DNA from: Streptococcus parasanguinis
GTDB taxonomy: Bacteria > Bacillota > Bacilli > Lactobacillales > Streptococcaceae
Assembly: GCA_905188195.1 (NCBI GenBank)
Contig: CAJJKY010000016.1
Coordinates: 1-46,029 of the forward strand
Length of the DNA: 46,029 bases
Reading direction: 5' to 3'
The notes beneath the pieces were generated by a model that was not told the DNA's origin, ran no database searches, and worked only from the letters and a program-made list of their open reading frames with translations. Positions 25,650 through 34,501 of this stretch are shown here, piece after piece (position 1 is the stretch's first letter; each line of letters starts with the position of its first letter). Made by a program: the position numbers and the translations under genes.

Positions 25650-28295
25650 CTATACTTCTTCTTTTTTAATCCATTCTGTCCGGATTTCTTGCGGTGCCAA
25701 TAAACCTGTATGGACCGGATACGGTTGTTCCAGAAGATCGACAACCGTTTGTTGTCCTTCTGACACGCGCACATTTTCTTGGCTCATGTTGTAATAGCGA
25801 AGGATGTAACCTTCTTCATTTTCTGCTACCTTAAAGGCTGTTGGGCAAACCTGAGGATGCGTCAAGGCTGTATGCTTGAGTAAGCTACCAGACGCTGCTA
25901 CACTTCCTTCTTGTTTTTCAACTTGAAGGCTGGTCATCGGTGTCTGCAAAGCTTTCGCTCGGCGATAAGCGGAGAAGCGCCCCTGAGCTTGATGGCATTC
26001 TACTGCATATTCAACCTCAAAGTCCCGCAAACATTGTGCTTCTGGTGTTGGGAAATAGCCCCAGTCACCGAGTTCCCCTGAAGCACGAAGAAGTGTTACA
26101 GCTATCGTATCGTCTCCAAGGATTTCGTATTCATGTAATCCTTTATTGGCCACTGTTACCCCTTTGACGTCATCATACAAGCTGACGAAGGCTTGTTGGT
26201 GTTGGGGATTTTCAGGATTTTCCCAAGAAGCAGCCGGTTTATTTGGCCGTGTGACCACCTCATAGATACTTTCAGAATCATTGCTTGGACGTGTATTGTG
26301 AGTCTTGACCAGGAGACGGATACGGTGATCCTTGGCAGTATTGGTGAAGCGCGTCTTGAAGCGAATTTGCGGATCATCTACAAAGATGGTCATCTCCGTT
26401 TCAAGAGGGATGGTTGTCAGCTCTTCTGAGCGACTTGCCTTGCGGTTCATAAACTCGATAATGCCTCTTTGCTCCGCATCCAATTGTTCATCCGCGCTGA
26501 CCGGGATCGTCAGGTCATGCTTGAGCAAGATTTTGGCATAGCGAGCATTGTTTTCCAAGACCTCATAAGCTGTTAACTCCGCATAGATCGGCTCTGTCCC
26601 TTTTGGTTGGAAGTAGATATATTCATTTCCAATATCCCCACGATCTTCAAAGCGAAGGAAATCCTCATAAGCCTCATTGGTCGTTTTATCATAGAGGGTC
26701 AAGCCATCATCGATACTAAGGGTTACAAATGGCGTATCGATCACCCCATTCTGGAACAGACCATCATGATGAGGTGCTTTGCCTTCCAAGAGCTGGAAGG
26801 TCGTCCAAGACAAGGCTGCCAAATGAACTGGAACCGTCACGCGCACTTGACGTGCAATATAGGGTTGGCGGAATTTATCCTTAGGCAGGGTATAGCCAAA
26901 GCTTGCTCCCAAGTCCTCAATCTCTGCTTCTACAAGATGTCCATCTAAATCCTCTACGTGGTAGTCTGGTAAAGTCAAAGCGGCCATTTTCTTGAAGCCT
27001 TCTGTCGGATGCAATTCCTTAAACGGACAAACTGCTACATCGACAATCGTGCTGACGGTATCTACCTTATTATGCAAGCCAGTATTGATGACCGTAAAGA
27101 GGTGCTCACTCTGGGCTTTTTGAGTCGCTAGTTTACCCTTCCATTCGTTCAGAAGGTTGGTCTTGACAAAGTTTCCAACTTGGTTGACCTTGGCAAAACG
27201 AACTTCCATTTCACGGTGAACATCATCTACGCTACATCCACAAATACTATCGTGTGGCGCATTTTGTAAGAGCGTCTTCCAGGCATAGGTCAATTGATCC
27301 TTGTGGTTGTGACCACCAGTAATGATGGTCAAAGGTTCCACCACTTGCTCGAGCAAGTTGCTGTTTTCTTGGAAGGCTTGCTTGAGATAAATCCGAGAGG
27401 AAGACGTATTTGCCAGTGTGTACCAACCATCGGTTTCCTGACTGGTCAATTCTCCTGTAACTGTAGATAATTGTTCAGGAAGCGCACTTTCCACTGCTTG
27501 CACATATTCATCAAAGGAGCTGTGAATAAAGGTCACGTCAGGGAAGAGCTCATTGGCCACACGAATAGCTTCACTCAAGTTTCGTTGAACCGGTTGGTGG
27601 TCGCAGCCGTTCATCATCAACCATTGGTTGGTTGAGGCATAGTCGCGAACATCTGCTAATTTTTGTTTCCAGAAAGCCAAAGCTTCATCTTTATCCACTG
27701 GAATTTCGTTCCCGTTACTGTACCAGTTGGCAAAGAGAATACCCAGCACACGGCTACCATCCGCCCCTTGCCAGTACATTTCAGAAAATTGAGAGGTAAA
27801 TTGCTCATCTTCGAGGACTTGGTTGTCAAATCCGATTGGCTTCACCCCACGCCCAAAGGCTGCTACGTGAATGCCTGATTTTTGAAGGATTTGAGGAGCT
27901 TGTCCCATATTTCCAAAAGTATCCGGGAAGTAACCAATCTGAGTAGATTTGCCCCATTTGGCGCATTCAGCTTGTCCAATCAAGGTATTGCGGACGTTGG
28001 CTTCACTGGAGATCAAGTAATCATCCTGCAAAATGTAGAAGGGACCAATCTTGAGCTTGCCCTCGTCGATATAACGTTGCACCTTGTCGCGGTTTTCAGG
28101 GCGAATTTCTAAATAGTCGTCAAGGACAATGGTTTGTCCATCTAAGTGGAAACTTTTGAACTCAGGATCATTTTCAAAAAGATCAAAGAGATTGTCAAAC
28201 AGTTCCACCAATTGCATGCGGTGACTTTCAAAAGGTAGATACCACTCACGATCCCAGTGGCTGTGAGAAATAATATGTACAACAACATTTTCCAT
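25650..28295 (-). CDS. GH38 alpha-mannosidase
   Basis: An 881-residue cytoplasmic, zinc-dependent retaining alpha-mannosidase. The N-terminal catalytic domain starts with HIISHSHWDREW (likely zinc ligands His13 and Asp15). The probable nucleophile is Asp125 in GYFPDTFGN. The motif NAPHDSICGCS supplies a further zinc histidine. The rest consists of the mid helical bundle and beta-sandwich domains of the family. It corresponds to pneumococcal SP_2143 and streptococcal Spy1604-type enzymes, which cut alpha-1,3/1,6-mannose (recalled). It lies between GH125 and the ROK gene, with a BOX element upstream. Confidence 0.95.
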   Translation of the reverse strand: MENVVVHIISHSHWDREWYLPFESHRMQLVELFDNLFDLFENDPEFKSFHLDGQTIVLDDYLEIRPENRDKVQRYIDEGKLKIGPFYILQDDYLISSEANVRNTLIGQAECAKWGKSTQIGYFPDTFGNMGQAPQILQKSGIHVAAFGRGVKPIGFDNQVLEDEQFTSQFSEMYWQGADGSRVLGILFANWYSNGNEIPVDKDEALAFWKQKLADVRDYASTNQWLMMNGCDHQPVQRNLSEAIRVANELFPDVTFIHSSFDEYVQAVESALPEQLSTVTGELTSQETDGWYTLANTSSSRIYLKQAFQENSNLLEQVVEPLTIITGGHNHKDQLTYAWKTLLQNAPHDSICGCSVDDVHREMEVRFAKVNQVGNFVKTNLLNEWKGKLATQKAQSEHLFTVINTGLHNKVDTVSTIVDVAVCPFKELHPTEGFKKMAALTLPDYHVEDLDGHLVEAEIEDLGASFGYTLPKDKFRQPYIARQVRVTVPVHLAALSWTTFQLLEGKAPHHDGLFQNGVIDTPFVTLSIDDGLTLYDKTTNEAYEDFLRFEDRGDIGNEYIYFQPKGTEPIYAELTAYEVLENNARYAKILLKHDLTIPVSADEQLDAEQRGIIEFMNRKASRSEELTTIPLETEMTIFVDDPQIRFKTRFTNTAKDHRIRLLVKTHNTRPSNDSESIYEVVTRPNKPAASWENPENPQHQQAFVSLYDDVKGVTVANKGLHEYEILGDDTIAVTLLRASGELGDWGYFPTPEAQCLRDFEVEYAVECHQAQGRFSAYRRAKALQTPMTSLQVEKQEGSVAASGSLLKHTALTHPQVCPTAFKVAENEEGYILRYYNMSQENVRVSEGQQTVVDLLEQPYPVHTGLLAPQEIRTEWIKKEEV

Positions 28296-28386
28296 GAGTA
28301 AAACCTCATTCTAACTTAAATTTTTAATGTTTTAAATATAAACTTGTGATTCTAACAAGAATCAGTGAAGCTAAAGCGTGCTCCTT

Positions 28387-28536
28387 ATACTCAATAAAAA
28401 TCAAAGAGCAAACTAGGAAGCTAGCCGCAGGTTGCTCAAAGCACTGCTTTGAGGTTGTAGATAGAACTGACGAAGTCAGTAACATATATACGGCAAGGCG
28501 AAGCTGACGTGGTTTGAAGAGATTTTCGAAGAGTAT
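28387..28536 (-). repeat. BOX element (boxA-boxB-boxC)
   Basis: A 150-base BOX repeat, read on the minus strand from ATACTCTTCGAAAATCTC at 28536 (boxA) through CAGCTTCGCCTTGCCGTA, then GACTTCGTCAGTTCTATC, to the boxC end TTTTATTGAGTA. BOX repeats are scattered in pneumococcal and related genomes. This copy fills most of the gap between GH125 and GH38, and its boxA end overlaps the first bases of the GH125 stop codon. It is transcribed as part of the operon. Confidence 0.9.
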
Positions 28537-29816
28537 TAGCGGATATCCAAGTAATCCAAGACCAATTCGCAGAACATCATGTTGGCCCATGAGAACCATT
28601 CGCGTGAATACTTGGTTGGATCATCTACATGGAAACTTTCGTGCATGACACCCGTGCCTCCATTGCAGGCAACCAACTGATCCAGCAAGAATTTTTTCTC
28701 TGCCTTATCATTTGTTGTCAATCCTTGAATGGATAAAGCAATCGGCCAGATATAGCGATAAAAGGTATGAGAACTTCCGAGTCCACTTGCGTACTTCCCT
28801 TCATAGAAGTAAGGATTCTCAGGGCTCAAAATCGTCCGACGAGTAGCTTGGTAGACCTCGTCGTCAATCTCGCAGTAGCCCAGATAGGGAGCCGCCAACA
28901 AACTTGGTACGTTCGGATCATCCATGATACTAGCATTTCCCAAACCGTCTACCTCAAAGGCATAAATCTTCTCACCCTTGCTGTTAGTGGTGTAGGCATA
29001 GTTTTCGATTCCTTCTTGAATCTCCGCTTGCAGGCGTTTGGCATCTGCAATGATACTCTCACTATCAGCTAGATTCAATGTTGCAAAGATTTCTTGAACA
29101 TAACCCAAAACAACCACTGCGAACATATTCGAAGGAATCAAGTAGCTATACTGACAGCAGTCATCACTTGGACGGAAGGCTGACCAGGTCATCCCTGTCA
29201 CAGCGAAATCTGGCCCAAAGCCATCATTCACCAGCGTGTCTTCCTTACGGTCTGTATCCCGAACAAAGCGATAAGGGGAATTCTTGTGGTCTTGTTCCAC
29301 TGTCCAGAGATGAAGGATTTCCTTGGTCGCTGTGACAAAGGTTTCATCAAATTGGCTAGTCTCACCAGTTTCCTTCCAAAGAAGATAAGCCAGTTGCAAG
29401 GGATAGCAAAGCGAATCCACTTCATACTTGCGCTCCCAAATCCAGCCATTCAAATCGGTATGGTCGGTCTCGTGGTGACCCTTCCAGTTCTCCTCAATAT
29501 TAAAAGAGTTGGCATAAGGATCCTTGAGAATAAAGGTCATCTGACGTTTGACCAAGCCAGCAATGGTCTGGCGCAATTGGGGATCTCGTTTAGCCACATG
29601 AAGATAGGGCCTCAATTGAGCCGTTGAGTCACGCAACCACATAGCTGGGATGTCCCCTGTTAACACAAAGGTTGAACCGTCTTCTAAAATTTCAACTGTA
29701 TTATCCAAAGTGTCTGTATAGCAACGTTCAAAGACATCCACCCACTCAGGGTACTTCTTAGCTCGCTCAGCCACTTGATCCAACCATTCTCGCACAATTT
29801 CTTTTGAATAGGTCAT
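28536..29816 (-). CDS. GH125 exo-alpha-1,6-mannosidase
   Basis: A 426-residue inverting exo-alpha-1,6-mannosidase with an (alpha/alpha)6 barrel, no signal peptide. Conserved stretches are GDIPAMWLRDSTAQLRPY (54-71), NGWIWERKYEVDSLCYPLQL (123-142) and WSAFRPSDDCCQY (211-223). The acid Asp of the family should lie in RPSDD (215-219) and the base is Glu393 in MHESFH. It is the counterpart of SP_2144. First gene of the minus-strand glycosidase operon; divergent from GH92 across 215 bases that hold a cre site. Confidence 0.95.
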   Translation of the reverse strand: MTYSKEIVREWLDQVAERAKKYPEWVDVFERCYTDTLDNTVEILEDGSTFVLTGDIPAMWLRDSTAQLRPYLHVAKRDPQLRQTIAGLVKRQMTFILKDPYANSFNIEENWKGHHETDHTDLNGWIWERKYEVDSLCYPLQLAYLLWKETGETSQFDETFVTATKEILHLWTVEQDHKNSPYRFVRDTDRKEDTLVNDGFGPDFAVTGMTWSAFRPSDDCCQYSYLIPSNMFAVVVLGYVQEIFATLNLADSESIIADAKRLQAEIQEGIENYAYTTNSKGEKIYAFEVDGLGNASIMDDPNVPSLLAAPYLGYCEIDDEVYQATRRTILSPENPYFYEGKYASGLGSSHTFYRYIWPIALSIQGLTTNDKAEKKFLLDQLVACNGGTGVMHESFHVDDPTKYSREWFSWANMMFCELVLDYLDIR

Positions 29817-29922
29817 TTATTTTCCTCACACGTATCGATTCTTTCCTATTCAGTATAAAAGATTTCAAAAGGGAAATACATACGCAAACTATAGCCCTTT
29901 TTCTACTAAATTTTCCATTTGA

Positions 29923-29936
29923 TAAAAACGCTATCA
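29923..29936. promoter_or_regulatory. cre site (CcpA) between GH125 and GH92
   Basis: TAAAAACGCTATCA matches TGWAARCGYTWNCW at 13 of 14 positions. It overlies the -35 region of the GH92 promoter and could also affect the divergent glycosidase operon. Confidence 0.65.
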
Positions 29937-29951
29937 TATTTGACAACACTT

Positions 29952-29960
29952 TGATACAAT
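29952..29960 (+). promoter_or_regulatory. extended -10 promoter of GH92
   Basis: TGATACAAT, an extended -10 box, 72 bases before the GH92 start. No convincing -35; the cre site lies there. Confidence 0.5.
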
Positions 29961-30031
29961 GAAGAAAATACCACCGCGTGTTCCAAGAAAAACACAGATC
30001 ATTTAAGGTTGATGAAGAAAAAGGAGACCAG

Positions 30032-32107
30032 ATGCGCACACATTGCCAAACCATCGATACCCGCTGGGGAAGCGATAATCATCCCCACTATTCGCACGGG
30101 AACACCCTCCCTTATACCGGAGTCCCTTTTGGGATGAACTACTTCCTTCCCCAGACGACACACGAACAAGGGGCTTGGTTTTTCAACCCCAATCTCCCTA
30201 TTTTTCAGGGATTTCGTCTCACACACCAGCCTAGTCCTTGGATAGGAGACTACGCTTGGTGCCTCATCACGCCCATCACAGGAGAAATTGCAAGTTCCGA
30301 CCTCTTCCGTCGTCAAAGCAGTTATTCGATGAAAGAAGCCGTTTTCCAGCCCCACTACCTTCGGATTTTTTCGGAACGTTATCAGATTCACAGTGAGCTG
30401 GTTCCAAGCCGCTACGGGGCTGTCACGCGCTTTCGAGCACCAGAAAAGCTGACTCTCTGCTTTCATGCAGCAAAGGAACTAGAGGACTTGACCCTGACAG
30501 ACCAAACCTGCCACTTCCGCATTCTGGATCAGGCCCATACTGCAGATACTTCCTACTCTTTCTATCTCCAGTGGCAATTTAGCCAGCCGATTGAGAGCGT
30601 CACTCACATCGATCAAGATCTTTTTCTGACCTTTGCTAGCAAGGAAGTGACCGTCCAATTAGGAACTTCTTATCTGTCCCAAGACATGGCTCACAGCCAT
30701 CTTCCCAACCCTTCCCTAGAGGAAGCTAAAAAAGAAGCAGCCGATCAATGGAATCAACTGCTAAAACGAATTGAAGTAAAAGATACCGGAGGGCGTGACC
30801 AAGCCTTTTTCGATCATTGCCTTTACCGACTCCTCCTTTTCCCTCAAACCTTTTATGAAACAGATAGCAAGGGGAATGACTGGCACCTGGATGTTACTCA
30901 TAATGAAATCAAACCAGGAAAAGCTTATACCAATATCGGATTCTGGGATCTCTTCCGAACATCTTTTCCGCTCTTTAGCCTTGTCTACCCCGATTATTAC
31001 CGTCACTTTCTCGAAGGATTTTTAAATACATACAAGGATACTGGTTTTCTACCAAAATGGTTGGCCCCAGATGAACGAGGAATGATGCCAGGTACCCTCA
31101 TCGATGGCGTCTTTGCGGATGCTGTCACAAAAGGGATCGCACCAGACCTACATGAAAACATGCTGACAGCTATGCTCCAGACGGCCCAAAAAACAGACCC
31201 TACTCAACATTTTGGTCGCCATGGCAATGAAAGCTACAAGGCCCTTGGCTACCTCCCCGATGATTTTCACGAAAGTGTTAGCCATAGCCTAGATTATGCC
31301 TATAGTGATTTTTGCATTGCTACCGTTGCCAAGCAATTGGGTCAGACAGAAACAGCCACTCGGTATGCTGCTTCCAGCATCTCCTACCGAACATTGTACG
31401 ATGCCCAAACAGGCTTCATGAGGGCGCGATCCACTAATGGAAACTTTAAAGAACCCTTCTCTCCTACCAGCTGGGGAGGAGATTATGCAGAATGCTCTGC
31501 CACCCAGGCTACTTTTGGAGCCTTACACGACCTCTCCGGCCTGATAGAGCTGATGGGCGGTAAAAAAGCCTTCACCCAACGACTGCTGGATCTGGCCAAT
31601 CAAAGACCTCAATTTGACGTAAGAGGATATGGCTATGAAATCCACGAAATGAGTGAAATGGCCCAAGCCCCATTTGGGCAGATTGCCATCTCCAATCAAC
31701 CCAGCTTTCACATTCCCTATCTCTTCCGCCATAGTCTTCACCCCGAATATACCAATCTCCTTATCCACCAGATCCGTTCCCAAGCTTTCCATCAAGATTT
31801 CCAAGCCTATCCAGGTGATGAGGACAATGGTAGTCTATCTGCTTGGTACATCTGGTCAGCCCTTGGGCTCTATCCAACCTGCCCAGGAAAACCAATCTAT
31901 GATCTGGGACTCCCTCTCTTTAAAGAAGTCCTTCTCCATCTTCCCAAGCAAGAGCTCAAGATTTGCGCCAACTCACACACTGCAGGAGCCTATTTCATCC
32001 AAAAAGCCCTATTAGATGGCAAAGAGAAACAAGAGGTTTCCCATCAAGATCTCCTTGAAGCCCAATTGCTCCAATTTGAGCTTTCTTGGCTTCCCCCACA
32101 TGCATAA
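30032..32107 (+). CDS. GH92 alpha-1,2-mannosidase
   Basis: A 691-residue calcium-dependent inverting alpha-mannosidase without signal peptide. The N-terminal beta-sandwich begins with NTLPYTGVPFGMNYF. The catalytic (alpha/alpha)6 domain carries the conserved NEIKPGKAYTNIGFWDLFRT (acid Glu region) and, near the end, PGDEDNGSLSAWYIWSALGL with calcium and catalytic residues. It corresponds to SP_2145. ATG 30032 has AAAGGAG 5 bases upstream, so the in-frame ATG at 29978 is not needed. Together with GH38 and GH125 it can remove alpha-1,2, 1,3 and 1,6 mannose from imported glycans. Confidence 0.94.
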   Translation: MRTHCQTIDTRWGSDNHPHYSHGNTLPYTGVPFGMNYFLPQTTHEQGAWFFNPNLPIFQGFRLTHQPSPWIGDYAWCLITPITGEIASSDLFRRQSSYSMKEAVFQPHYLRIFSERYQIHSELVPSRYGAVTRFRAPEKLTLCFHAAKELEDLTLTDQTCHFRILDQAHTADTSYSFYLQWQFSQPIESVTHIDQDLFLTFASKEVTVQLGTSYLSQDMAHSHLPNPSLEEAKKEAADQWNQLLKRIEVKDTGGRDQAFFDHCLYRLLLFPQTFYETDSKGNDWHLDVTHNEIKPGKAYTNIGFWDLFRTSFPLFSLVYPDYYRHFLEGFLNTYKDTGFLPKWLAPDERGMMPGTLIDGVFADAVTKGIAPDLHENMLTAMLQTAQKTDPTQHFGRHGNESYKALGYLPDDFHESVSHSLDYAYSDFCIATVAKQLGQTETATRYAASSISYRTLYDAQTGFMRARSTNGNFKEPFSPTSWGGDYAECSATQATFGALHDLSGLIELMGGKKAFTQRLLDLANQRPQFDVRGYGYEIHEMSEMAQAPFGQIAISNQPSFHIPYLFRHSLHPEYTNLLIHQIRSQAFHQDFQAYPGDEDNGSLSAWYIWSALGLYPTCPGKPIYDLGLPLFKEVLLHLPKQELKICANSHTAGAYFIQKALLDGKEKQEVSHQDLLEAQLLQFELSWLPPHA

Positions 32108-32117
32108 GAAAAAGAGA

Positions 32118-32294
32118 GTGGGACAGAAATCGGTAATTCGTTAGAATTCGATTTCGTCGTCCCACCTCCGCACAGTTGAGTAGGGCTGTAAAAGCTGATG
32201 AAATCAGCGTAGTAGAGCCCACTCAACCACTGCGTCTTGCTCGACAATCCAAAAACAATTGAGAGGCTAGGACTTTTGTCCCAGCCTCTTTTTT
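32118..32294. repeat. three-hairpin structured repeat element
   Basis: About 177 bases made of three strong stems. Stem 1, 32118-32165: GTGGGAC/GTCCCAC, AAATCG/CGATTT, AATTC/GAATT, GTTA loop. Stem 2, 32175-32227: GTTGAGT/ACTCAAC, GGGCT/AGCCC, GCTGAT/ATCAGC. Stem 3, 32263-32288: GAGGCT/AGCCTC and GGAC/GTCC, followed by six T. I recall similar sequences repeated in oral streptococcal genomes, but cannot check. It could be a small non-coding RNA, a mobile repeat, or just an elaborate terminator after GH92. Confidence 0.55.
32263..32294 (+). terminator. terminator after GH92
   Basis: GAGGCT-A-GGAC-TTTT-GTCC-C-AGCCTC followed by TTTTTT; last stem of the structured repeat. Confidence 0.85.
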
Positions 32295-32297
32295 CCA

Positions 32298-32855
32298 TTA
32301 TTCATCTCCTACATGATAGTAGATCGAGCCTTGTTCCCCAAAACTAGCGATACCAACACCAGACCATAAGCGGTTTTTAGAAGCATCTGATGTATCTTTA
32401 AAGACGACTTGTCCTTGATCATCGACCTGATCACCAATGGTCACTCCTGCAGGGATATACTCCAACAAGAAGCCACCATCACGACCACCATAGATACCTT
32501 CTGAGGCCGTTCCATAATCCGTCAAAGAAGCCCCATAGCCCTCTAACTCTTGTGAGACCAACCCTTTGTCGTTAAAGACCAGCTTGTTTCCCTTATCATC
32601 TTGCCAGACACCAGCAATGCTGCTGTAGTCTCCGTTGGCAATAGCCTCAAGATCCATTTTCTTCACTTCTTTTTTCTCTTCTTTTTTTTCTTTCTCCTTC
32701 ACTTCCGAACTAGAAGTAGCCGTCTTTTTGACTTCAGAAGAGGTCGTCGTTTGACTAGAAGAAGCCGGTGATTTTTTACTCACCCTCTGCTGCGAACAAG
32801 CCACCAATAAGACGACACTAAGAAAACTCACAAGAATTGCACCAACTTTTTTCAT
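32298..32855 (-). CDS. small lipoprotein, possibly DUF6287 family
   Basis: A 185-residue secreted lipoprotein. Signal peptide with lipobox LVAC (Cys20), then a Ser/Thr- and Lys/Glu-rich linker of about 45 residues (SSSEVKEKEKKEEKKEVKK), then a compact C-terminal domain from about residue 67 (DLEAIANGDYSSIAGVWQDD). The linker-plus-domain layout resembles streptococcal lipoproteins annotated with DUF6287. No enzyme motif is seen. It has its own promoter and is not part of the adc operon. Confidence 0.75.
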   Translation of the reverse strand: MKKVGAILVSFLSVVLLVACSQQRVSKKSPASSSQTTTSSEVKKTATSSSEVKEKEKKEEKKEVKKMDLEAIANGDYSSIAGVWQDDKGNKLVFNDKGLVSQELEGYGASLTDYGTASEGIYGGRDGGFLLEYIPAGVTIGDQVDDQGQVVFKDTSDASKNRLWSGVGIASFGEQGSIYYHVGDE

Positions 32856-32895
32856 TTAAAATTCCCCATACATTTTTTTAGTTTAAAGCCCTTTC

Positions 32896-32924
32896 ATTGT
32901 AACGTATTTTCAAGTATTTGACAA
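32896..32924 (-). promoter_or_regulatory. promoter of the small lipoprotein gene
   Basis: Minus strand TTGTCA (32924-32919), 17 bases, TACAAT (32901-32896). Confidence 0.75.
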
Positions 32925-32946
32925 GCTTCACTCCCCATTTTTAATC

Positions 32947-32976
32947 AAAAAAAGACTAGGCTATCAGCCCTAGTCT
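32947..32976 (-). terminator. terminator of the adcRCBA operon
   Basis: On the minus strand AGACTAGG/CCTAGTCT with an 8-base loop followed by seven T. Confidence 0.88.
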
Positions 32977-32993
32977 CTCTTTGGATACTGCTC

Positions 32994-34499
32994 TTAATGA
33001 GCCAGCATTTCCTGTGCCACTTCTAAACCAGATAAGTTCGAAGGATAATACGTTGGCCAATTTTCCAACTCATCATAAAGCGCCTCTTGACTCTTTCCTC
33101 CATGGAAAATGTGGAAGTGAGCTGCCTTTACCGGAGTAATTTCATGGTCACTAAATTGAACATATTTGAAGTCTCCCGCATCGCTCTCCTTGGCTTCAAA
33201 GAGATAACGAACACCACGATTTCCCTTCTTATAAGTCAAAATGTGCTTACCTACGTATTTATAGGTATATTTCTTAGAAGATCCTTTTTGATAAAACTCC
33301 ATTGAATCCTTATCAATCTTAATCCGATCAATATCTGTTTGGTAACCCTTGGTATAATATTCCTTATACTCAGCAGCCGTCATAGTTGGATTTAATTTTG
33401 CCTTATAATCAAAGAGCTGATCCAACGTTCCATCTTGCAAGTATGGATAAACTGATTTCCAATCACCCGCATAATTTGCCAAGCTACGATCCTTCACTTG
33501 ACTATCCTCGAAATAGCCCTTTTGAACCGTCTTAGCATCTTCCTCATGTTCCGGTTGAATATCCTTACCAGCTTGTGACGTTGTTTTCTCTAGCGCCTTC
33601 AGATTTTCCTTCATAACAGACACGTAGTCTTCGCCATCTTTCATTTCTTGATCCGTCAAGCTTTCCAAAGGATTTAAGACAGCCAACTCAACACCAGCTT
33701 CAGAAGACAAGGTTTTCGCCAAGGACTTAGAAGCATTTTCCTCAAAGTAAATGACCTTGATCTCATTTTTCTTGATATACTCTGTCAATTCACGCAATCG
33801 TGCGGCAGAAGGCTCACTATCAGGTGAAATCCCTGAAATGGCCACCTGGTTTAATCCATAATCCAAGGCCAAGTAACGGAAAGCCGCGTGTTGGGTCACG
33901 AAATTCTTTTGCTTCGCATCTTTCAATCCATCCTGATAAGCTTGATCCAAAGCCTGTAATTTCTTCAGATAGGCTTGGGCATTTTTCTCAAACGTCTTTT
34001 TCTTATCTGGATAAGCTGCGACCAACTGATCACGAATCGACTCTACCATCTTCATGGCACGATGTGGAGAGAGCCAAAGGTGAGGATCATATTCATGATG
34101 GTGTTCTTCGCCCCCTTCGTGTTCATGTTCCTCTTCCAATCCAGGAAGCAAGACCATACCCTTGGTAGCATCGATCACTTTGGTTTTCTTATCCTTCATG
34201 GATTTCAAAAGATTTGGAACCCACGTTTCCATGTTTTCATTCTCATAAACGAAAACATCCGAATCTTGAATCATAGCCCGCCCCTTAGCAGACAATTCAT
34301 ATTCATGAGGCTCTGATCCCGCTCCAATGAGCAAGTCTACCGTTCCTTCATCTCCAACAATATTTTTTGTAAAATCATAAACAGGATAGAAAGTGGTCAT
34401 CACTTTTAATTTCCCATTTTGACTCTGACTTTTGCCACAAGCTGTCAAAACAAGTGTTAAAGCCACTAACAATAACCAACCAAATTTTTTAAAGTTCAT
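32994..34499 (-). CDS. adcA: zinc ABC transporter substrate-binding lipoprotein AdcA (with ZinT domain)
   Basis: A 501-residue surface zinc-binding lipoprotein. Lipobox LTAC with Cys21. The N-terminal cluster A-I domain (about 30-315) has zinc His65 (SEPHEYE), a His/Glu-rich flexible loop (about 124-136, EHEHEGGEEHHHE) and His140 (DPHLWL). The C-terminal ZinT domain (about 320-501) carries a second zinc site with HFHIFHG. It delivers zinc to AdcB/AdcC. The ATG lies 2 bases after the adcB stop, with GAGGAAG upstream. The two-domain form is the usual streptococcal AdcA. Confidence 0.96.
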   Translation of the reverse strand: MNFKKFGWLLLVALTLVLTACGKSQSQNGKLKVMTTFYPVYDFTKNIVGDEGTVDLLIGAGSEPHEYELSAKGRAMIQDSDVFVYENENMETWVPNLLKSMKDKKTKVIDATKGMVLLPGLEEEHEHEGGEEHHHEYDPHLWLSPHRAMKMVESIRDQLVAAYPDKKKTFEKNAQAYLKKLQALDQAYQDGLKDAKQKNFVTQHAAFRYLALDYGLNQVAISGISPDSEPSAARLRELTEYIKKNEIKVIYFEENASKSLAKTLSSEAGVELAVLNPLESLTDQEMKDGEDYVSVMKENLKALEKTTSQAGKDIQPEHEEDAKTVQKGYFEDSQVKDRSLANYAGDWKSVYPYLQDGTLDQLFDYKAKLNPTMTAAEYKEYYTKGYQTDIDRIKIDKDSMEFYQKGSSKKYTYKYVGKHILTYKKGNRGVRYLFEAKESDAGDFKYVQFSDHEITPVKAAHFHIFHGGKSQEALYDELENWPTYYPSNLSGLEVAQEMLAH

Positions 34500-34501
34500 A
34501 T

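Noticed and set aside
28324..28599. 91-codon open frame between GH38 and GH125
   Set aside because: It runs through the BOX repeat and the end of GH125 in a wrong frame.
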